From contig CALNVZ010003433.1 in assembly GCA_940671915.1 (NCBI GenBank), positions 35,231,724-35,295,723 on the forward strand: a stretch of 64,000 nt of DNA. The letters run 5' to 3'. Position numbers and translations under genes: made by a program. The notes beneath the pieces are model-generated. The model was not told the DNA's origin. It searched no databases and was given only the letters and a program-made list of their open reading frames with translations. The DNA comes from Paracentrotus lividus (taxonomy: Eukaryota; Echinodermata; Echinoidea; Camarodonta; Echinidae). Positions 57,977 to 64,000 of the stretch are shown one piece after another (the stretch's first letter is position 1; each line of letters opens with the position of its first letter).

Positions 57977-58147
57977 GAAAGAAATGGGTGAAGAGAATAA
58001 TAGTTGACGTAGCTCAAATCAAAATTCCCAGAGCTATCCTCCCTTTTTAGATATTTTTTTTTTTTTTTTGGTCTAGTGGTGGGAAGGCGACCGGCGTTCA
58101 AAGCTGGAGGCCGGGTTCGATTCCCGGCGGAGACATTTTTCGATCTC

Positions 58148-58184
<37 letters not shown>

Positions 58185-58261
58185 ATCCAAAAAGGGAGGA
58201 TAGCTCTGGGGAATTTTGATTTGAGCAACGTCAACTATTATTCTCTTCACCCATTTCTTTC
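57977..58261. mobile_element. 285 bp hairpin element enclosing a tRNA-like sequence
   Basis: Left arm 57,977-58,052 (from GAAAGAAATGGGTGAAGAGA through ATCCTCCCTTTTTAGAT) reappears as a reverse complement at 58,183-58,261 with only a few differences. Inside are a T run of 16 (58,054-58,069), a tRNA-like sequence (58,070-58,134), a short spacer and an A run of 32 (58,151-58,182). The T and A runs extend the pairing. The element is followed directly by (TA)n. No known class is evident: a fold-back element that captured a SINE head, or a SINE inserted at the tip of a hairpin. Confidence 0.8.
58070..58134 (+). repeat. tRNA-like sequence with D, anticodon and T arms
   Basis: GGTC-TAGTGGTGGGAAGGC-GACC can fold as a D arm. 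CCGGC-GTTCAAA-GCTGG is a 5 bp anticodon arm with U33 and TCA in the anticodon position. CCGGG-TTCGATT-CCCGG is a perfect T arm with a canonical B box. The final CGGAGAC has no 5' acceptor partner because a T run occupies that place, and the variable loop is only 3 bases. It is therefore a truncated tRNA-like module, not a working tRNA, and the TCA anticodon should not be over-read as selenocysteine. Confidence 0.6.
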
Positions 58262-59301
58262 AATATATATATATATATATAAATATAGTAAAGATAACGA
58301 TAAATTTTGTTGAAGACATGTTATGTTTGTTATGAAGTTATTTATTTTTCATGTTTGTCTATTTCGGGGGATTTTTCTGACATAAAAGTCAGAATACTGA
58401 TTTAGAACACAATTTTCTTAGTATCAATTTATGAACATTAAAACTCGTCTAAGTTCTTTGATATATGCCATTCATTTTGACGTATATGACTGTAATGGTT
58501 ACACAATGATACACAATTGAGTAATAAATTATCTTATAAAATCAAGGACTTTTTAATATCATAAATAATCAGATAATTATGACTTAGAATTATTGACCTA
58601 TATTGCTTTATTAGTTTTTCTACCAGTGCGAATGTGTGCATCTAGTTTTAATGAAACTTTATCTCCGAATAATGATTCACTGTGCTTAAAACATCAATTA
58701 ACTTTTTTCGGAATTGTATATACAATGTATATTATAGCAAACACTTTTAAAGCATCGATTCATAATGTTAATAATATAGATTATTATTTTAAAAATTCAA
58801 GTGAGGGTATACAGGCAGTGAAATAATGGTTTTCATCCTACTCTAAAGCTAATCATTGTCATTTTGAGCCAGGCAAGGACCACGTTGAGAGACGAATGGA
58901 CTAATAGATTAAAATAGGGCCGACGATTTTGATCAGAAGAGTTAAATATGTGGAGATTTGACGGTGTGGATGTTATTATTTTTCATGCTTGGGTGTTTCG
59001 CAGAGTAATCGGGTGCGAGTGTTTAAACAAACACTAGAATCTCTTGACGCCGCAGAGTAATAAAGAGCGCAGATAGAGGTGTTAATAGATTATGAGAGAG
59101 GGGGAAAGGGAGAGAGAGAGGGTCATATATTTTGAAAGCGAATGTTATGGATTTGTTTTTATTCTCGATCCCAGGCGCACTCTTATTTTACAAAATTGTA
59201 TATTTTCATACCATTTCAAACAAATTGGGGGGTACTTCTTACCTCAGCTATCATTTTTAAAGATGTATTTTTAGATTTATTTTTTTATACAAGTCATATA
59301 A
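58262..59301. other. AT-rich non-coding stretch
   Basis: Begins with (TA)n to about 58,280. A short GAGAGGG tract lies at about 59,094-59,121. No gene is recognisable. Confidence 0.35.
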
Positions 59302-59514
59302 TATAGGTTTTCCCGGTCAAGTTTAAATTATCTCCTATCAATAATATTATTTGCAATTTTTTACAAGCACTTTCGTCCAAAATATGATCGGGATTAAAAA
59401 TCTAAACGTTAGTTCAATTGACCGATAGCTCTGCTACATGAGTTATCGTTTAAATTGAATGAACATAAACAAATTCGATTGCAAAGAGTTTAAAATTGAC
59501 GGGAAAAACCTATA
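59302..59514. mobile_element. 213 bp TIR MITE (TATAGGTTTTCCCGGTCAA)
   Basis: The left end TATAGGTTTTCCCGGTCAAG then TTTAAA is mirrored at the right by TTTAAAATTGACGGGAAAAA then CCTATA. About 26 bp arms with a few mismatches, and TA at both borders allows a TA target duplication. Inside, CGTTAGTTCAATTGACCGAT and ATCGTTTAAATTGAATG suggest a secondary inner inverted repeat. It has no coding capacity. Confidence 0.65.
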
Positions 59515-59986
59515 GTTTATAAATTCTGATTAAATATCATTGTATTCCTATCAATTTATTTTGAAAATAAAACAAATCAGTTGTGCTATTAATCACCAAA
59601 ACAGGAAACTCGTCACCAAAATACAAACTTATCTTTCCAGATCATGGCCTCTTTTCACTTGCACTTTCTCAGTTTCTAAGTGTTCATGCCACTTAATGAA
59701 TGCCAAGGGTCTGGAAGATGAGACTACTAGTGCTCATCTTCGTATGCCCCTTAATGAGGCGCCACCCAGGCTCCACAGTTACTCCATGCCCGACCGAATT
59801 CGCGTCGATAGCACTCCCCGTAAAGCCGGCGGACCGTGTACCTACCCTCCGGCTACAAAGCCCCACAAGAAGGAAAATAGCAAAGAAAAAGAAAGAAGAG
59901 TAGTCGAAGGTAGATGGAAAGTACCCCTCCAGGGAAGCTTATTAATTTTTTACTCTGAATCATGTCTCAATGGAAATGATATATAA
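59515..59986 (+). other. Candidate open reading frame, weak
   Basis: A 148-residue frame (59,540-59,986) and an overlapping 67-residue frame run through a GC-richer stretch at about 59,640-59,900. The middle of the longer frame has ordinary, non-repetitive composition, then a K/E-rich tail. I recognise no domain, signal peptide or splice context. The overlapping second frame shows that openness alone is not informative here. It could be an unrecognised exon, an untranslated region or chance. Confidence 0.15.
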
Positions 59987-61268
59987 AAACTTTCCCGCGG
60001 CCCTATATTCTTCTTTCTAACCCCAAAGATCGTCATCATTACCCCTACCTCATAACACGCATCCGTAAATCTGCAGAAAACAAGCCGGTATGCTAGAGAA
60101 AAGATTGTCGGCCTCGCGGGCGGGTAGAAGAGTTAAACCATTTCTACCTTCCAGCTACCTTCCCTAATTTCCCATATGCGATAGCACACATTGGCTTTGC
60201 TCACACGTCAGGGCATTAACCCCTTGAAGATCTATCGGTATGTAACAGGGGTGCGAGTTAAGGGTATGATGGGGTGAGGGGTGATGTCCCTCCCCCTCTC
60301 CAATTATGTGCCATGAAAATGGTGTTGAAAGGGGGTTAATTTCATCAACATAAATTTACAATAAACTGTGAAGTACAACGAGGAAATTGCTTAAAAATGA
60401 ATAGATTTCTATTTTCTTTCACAAGCATGACAATTAAACCTATTAAAAAATCGTGTATTAAGCTGTACACTGCATGGAAGACATTATTATTATTGTTTAA
60501 GTCATATTATGCTATATTTGAATAAGGTGTATTAATTCATAAGTTATGATATTTTTTTTTTATTGTTGTAAAAATCATATTCATTCATCATCATGTTTTA
60601 ATATTGGCACTCTCATATACCTTACAAGAACCTGTAATTTCCATCATAGAGCATGCAGAGCGCGAAAGATCTTCGTGAATAAAATTCAAAAAGAAAAAAA
60701 ATTAATAAATCGCGAGAAATAGGATGACATCATCATTAAGTGTGGACAATGAGGGATGAAATGAGGGATGAAATAAGTAATTGAACAATTGGAATAAATG
60801 TAACGAATGTTTCAAAGTGCAATCAATTACATATAATCACCCCTATCTTGCATGCAGAATAGAACCACGCCCCTATCGGCTGGGTGGTATCGGTAGAAAG
60901 GGGCATAACATACCACCCGCGCATAAATAATGGATTGTTTTCACGATTAAAGCTTCATCATCAGTGTGCTTCCGTTCTGCATAACACCAGAGGCGAAAAG
61001 TGATGGAGGGCACGAGCAGGGGAGGGTGGGGGAAGGGGTTGAGGGGGGATGAATCAAACCGACATTGTATTTGAAGGGGTGTTGTGTTTGGTAATAAATA
61101 ATTACGCCCGTATATACTAATGACGTTTGGTTTCACCTTCAATATGTAACAACGATATAATGCAATTATGATCATTATATTCATATTACACCAAATATTG
61201 TATATTATTTTTAATGGAATAGAGTAACCCATTTCATGGAGTAAATTTGTCGTATCTTATTCTATATA
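59987..61268. other. Non-coding stretch
   Basis: No gene is recognisable. GGGATGAAATGAGGGATGAA is a short direct repeat at about 60,751. The 119-residue minus frame (60,873-61,232) has no known domain. Confidence 0.3.
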
Positions 61269-62333
61269 AACCCCTCCCAAAAAGTTTCGCAAGTGGAGTT
61301 TGGGCCATGATAACTTTTCAGGTACGCTTTAGTTATTCCTGATATTCATACCATTGGAAAGATAATTTATTCCCCTTTTTATTGATATCCTATTTGTAAT
61401 GAATTTGTCATGCTTCAATGCACAGAATATCAGAATATGGAGAAATGTAAAAAGTCAAATGTTGCAAAATGCATTCATCAAAGTGAAGTTCCGCCACTCG
61501 ACTTTATGCCCTGATAGCTTTTTGGGGTATTTTCTAATTTTTATTGAATTTTATACAATTGTCAAGTAAATTTATTCCTCTTTTTAATGACACCCTAATT
61601 GTAACGAGAGTGTTGTTCTTGCATGCACAGAACACCTGTATGTTAGGATAAGTCAGAAGTTAAATGTTCCAAATTGAATGCCTATTGTCAGTATTACTGT
61701 CTGTTGCCAGCAATAACAAAGCATTTCGCTGTTTTTCACTTTTTACTTTGCATTATATTCATGAGTTATGTGCATTAAAACATGATGTTACTATTGCAAA
61801 TAGGGCATCAATAAAAAGAAGAATAAATGAACTTTTTAATGCTATGAAAATTGATAATGCTTGAAAACCCACATTAAAATGTATCAAGCTTCAAAGTAGT
61901 GTTACAGAAATTTAAACTGAAAATTATCTTTCGCTTTGCCATGTATTCAGGTGGTGTTCAGGGTTCTTGTGGACCCAAGCATGACATCACCATGACAAAT
62001 AAGGTATCAATCAAAAGAGGAATAAATTAACTTGACAATGGTATAGAATTCAATAAAAATCAGAAAATATCCCCAAAGTTATCAGGACCTAAAGTCAAGT
62101 TGCGGAACTTCAATGTGATCAATAAAAGTGCATTTTACAACATTTGACTTTTTACTTTTCTCCATATTTTGATATTATGTGCATTGAAGCATGACAAAAT
62201 CATTACAAATAGGATATCAATAAAAAGGGGAATAAATTATCTTTCCAATGGTATGAATATCAGGAATAACTAAAGCGTACCTGAAAAGTTATCATGGCCC
62301 AAAGTCCACTTGCGAAACTGTTTGGGAGGGGTT
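61269..62333. mobile_element. ~1.06 kb fold-back element with nested internal repeats
   Basis: The left end AACCCCTCCCAAAAAGTTTC, then GCAAGTGGA, is mirrored by TCCACTTGCGAAACTGTTTG then GGAGGGGTT, with TA at both borders (61,267-61,268 and 62,334-62,335). Complementarity continues inward for several hundred bases per arm, leaving only about 200 bp as a centre. Within each arm the sequence is a diverged direct repeat of itself: the outer GATAACTTTTCAGGTACG ... TTTATTCC(C/T)C block is echoed inside as GATAGCTTTTTGGGGTA ... TTTATTCCTC about 235 bp on. No transposase is present. It looks like a TA-targeting (Tc1/mariner-like) non-autonomous element with long multi-repeat termini. Confidence 0.85.
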
Positions 62334-62438
62334 TAGATTAACTGAAAGGGCCATGTGATATTTTAATTTTTTAGTTTAATGAGAAAGATACCCCCAAACA
62401 GTCACCTAAAGCTGGAATCATTGAACCGAAACCACAAT

Positions 62439-62715
62439 TCAGGTATCAGAGAGACCGCACTCTTCTCCACTCCACCCCCCCCCCCCCTTGCCTAATCAAT
62501 ACCTCTAGGACGAAAAAGCATATCTAGGCTTCATGATATTATCTTAGTTAGATGATAACATACTACGATGGGGAGGGGAGGAGGCACATAAATTCTACAA
62601 AAGAAAAATCGGGAACCATTAAATCGGGAAAAAAAAAATCAGGTATCAAAGATACCACACCCTTCTCCACTCCACCCCCGTCAATCTGCCTGATCATACC
62701 TTTATAGGTCTAGCG
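62439..62715 (+). repeat. Outlying piece of the 500 bp array plus a 197 bp direct repeat
   Basis: About 62,505-62,620 (ACGAAAAAGCATATCTAGGC, then TTATCTTAGTTAGATGATAA, then CATACTACGATGGGG) matches the third unit of the 55.8-57.2 kb array. It is bracketed by two copies of CAGGTATCA(G/A)AGA(G/T)ACC(G/A)CAC and CTTCTCCACTCCACCCC, about 197 bp apart (62,441 and 62,640). A C run of about 14 lies inside the first copy. Confidence 0.65.
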
Positions 62716-63269
62716 TCAATCATTGGACTTAAAAATATAGGACAATCCGCCCCCTAAGGACTTCCGTTCATCACCCCCATTCCAGTACCCTAAGTCATTC
62801 GGACAACATTCATGTTTGAATTCGACCGAGAAGGGTCCTCAAAACAAAATAATGATTATCGCGGTAATTGCCATTATTTCATTCACGAACATCTTTTATC
62901 CAAAGTGATCAATACGTAAAGAGAATCAGAATTTAAAAAGTTTCGTCCATGTTGCAGCAAATACTTAATAAATATGACCCGATTATTCTGCTCCTGAAAT
63001 ATTGGGAGAAACTTTAAAATATTCCCTAAATTAATTAAAAGCAGAATAACCGACTGAAAACATGTTTTTACAAAATATGAATAGAAATTCATTGAAAGAT
63101 ATTCAGGAGTGCCCTGTCTCTATAAGAGAGAGGGTTTAATCTAGGGTAGATATTTCGTAAGAAAATATATATGTAGTATATTGGATTCTACCACAAACAG
63201 ATACCGAAATAAGAAGAAGGAGATATGATGACGAAAAGAGGACGAAGAAAAAACAAAAAGGAGAAGAAG
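62716..63269. other. AT-rich non-coding stretch
   Basis: No gene is recognisable. It grades into GAA-rich sequence at the right end. Confidence 0.3.
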
Positions 63270-63309
63270 AAGCGCTATATAAATGCAACTATTATTATTA
63301 TTATTATTA
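63270..63309 (+). repeat. LINE-like 3' end (AGCGCTATATAAATG + ATT tail)
   Basis: AAGCGCTATATAAATGCAAC followed by (ATT)n is a very common 3' terminus of CR1/L2-type retrotransposons in marine invertebrates (recalled from general genome experience, not looked up). No reverse transcriptase frame lies upstream, only GAA-rich DNA, so the copy is severely 5' truncated. Confidence 0.5.
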
Positions 63310-63408
63310 CAAGACTTTTGACGTTTCAAAAGTAAAACTCTATAGGTCTATTGTAATAGTAAAACATAGAAAAGGATGACAGTGATGGACTAAAGAAGAA
63401 TACGTGAA

Positions 63409-63526
63409 ATAATAAGAAGAAGAAGAAGAGGAAGAAGAAAAAAGCAAGATGACGACGACGAAGAAAAAGAGGAAGAAGAAGAAGAGGAGGAGGAGGAGGA
63501 GGAGGAGGAAAAAGAAAAAAGCAAGG
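63409..63526 (+). repeat. Polypurine (GAA/GGA)n tract
   Basis: About 120 bp of AGAAGA and GGAGGAGG with three GACGAC-type interruptions. It gives F/L/S-rich minus-strand frames, which are not genes. Confidence 0.8.
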
Positions 63527-64000
63527 GGATCATAATGATCAGCATGAAAATAATAAGGATTAAAAGTAAAAGGGGAAAGGGGGTAAATAAGAAACACTTA
63601 AGAGCGTAGAAGAAATTCTTGCCCTCCGACCGCATTAATGGACCTACGGGGAAATAACAGATCGAGATTGGAGGGTAAATTGAATTGGGTTGATGCGAGT
63701 TAAAAGGGTCGCTGGTGTAACTGGTTTAAGAAATGAAGGAAAACAGAGATAGAGAGAGAGAGAGGGAGGGAGGAAGGGGGATATGTATAAGGATCTGAAG
63801 GAAGGAGAAGATGGGATATTGGTTCATAGACAAGGCGCTATAAAGAAATTTATTTTGATGGGATTATCCGGCCACTGACCTGATATAGAGAGAGAGGATG
63901 AGGATGATGTCACCAATTTCAAAAGGTGACAGGGGGTCACCATGATGCCAGATACAAGCTATTTTATTTGGTTTTTGTCAACATGATCGACGCACATAAA
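63527..64000. other. Non-coding stretch to the window end
   Basis: Contains a short (GA)n at about 63,749-63,765 and GGCGCTATAAAGAAATTTAT at 63,834, a possible second decayed LINE-like tail. No gene is recognisable. Confidence 0.35.

Noticed and set aside
58070..58134. Functional tRNA with a UCA (selenocysteine-type) anticodon
   Set aside because: There is no 5' acceptor strand, the variable loop is too short and a T run replaces the start; real tRNA-Sec is about 90 bases with a long variable arm.

Overview
The window looks like AT-rich, gene-poor, repeat-dense nuclear DNA from a marine invertebrate. My best guess is an echinoderm, probably a sea urchin. That guess rests on many short-range inverted-repeat elements, abundant (GA)n/(TC)n tracts, frequent TAGGCCTA-type words, a chaotic mix of tandem repeats and tRNA-like elements, and no bacterial gene structure. 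The organism cannot be proven from the sequence alone. I recognise no conserved protein-coding gene, rRNA or functional tRNA. Almost all longer open frames are low-complexity readings of GA/TC, GAT or poly-A/T tracts, or frames inside repeats. If genes are present, only non-coding, intronic or very short exonic parts fall here.

The dominant structure is a very large inverted repeat. About 7.86 kb (roughly 10,575-18,437) reappears as its reverse complement at 18,463 to about 26,335, with a 25-base N gap at the axis. Matching landmarks sum to about 36,890 over the whole length. The arms differ by scattered substitutions and homopolymer indels, and the outer flanks are unrelated. It is either a real palindromic duplication or two haplotypes (or one hairpin molecule) joined head-to-head by the assembler.

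Layout. 1-10.5 kb: two copies of one palindromic MITE, a small TA-flanked MITE, a GAT-rich minisatellite, GA/TC tracts. 10.6-26.3 kb: the inverted repeat. 26.4-33 kb: GA tracts, a tRNA-like sequence followed by a poly-A run, a ~950 bp terminal-inverted-repeat element, a GGATCCGCCACTG MITE. 33.5-39.3 kb: an 80 bp tandem repeat, a 236 bp MITE carrying a telomere-like core, a 546 bp TA-flanked element holding two divergent tRNA-like modules, and a 239 bp element with nested palindromes. 40-48 kb: long polypyrimidine and polypurine tracts, a composite GA satellite and a CpG-richer patch. 49-52.4 kb: a seven-copy ~240 bp tandem array, a TATA/CCAAT/Inr-like promoter candidate, and a ~160 bp repeat containing tRNA-like sequences. 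54-64 kb: more polypurine, a three-copy ~500 bp array with an outlying fourth piece, hairpins (one enclosing a tRNA-like sequence), a hammerhead-core-like motif, a hAT-like MITE, a ~1.06 kb fold-back element with nested internal repeats, and a LINE-like 3' end.

The most distinctive theme is tRNA-like (putative Pol III promoter) modules placed inside inverted-repeat or tandem structures: two in one TIR element at 38 kb, one in a hairpin at 58 kb, two in a tandem repeat at 52 kb, with looser examples at 2.8 and 29.5 kb.
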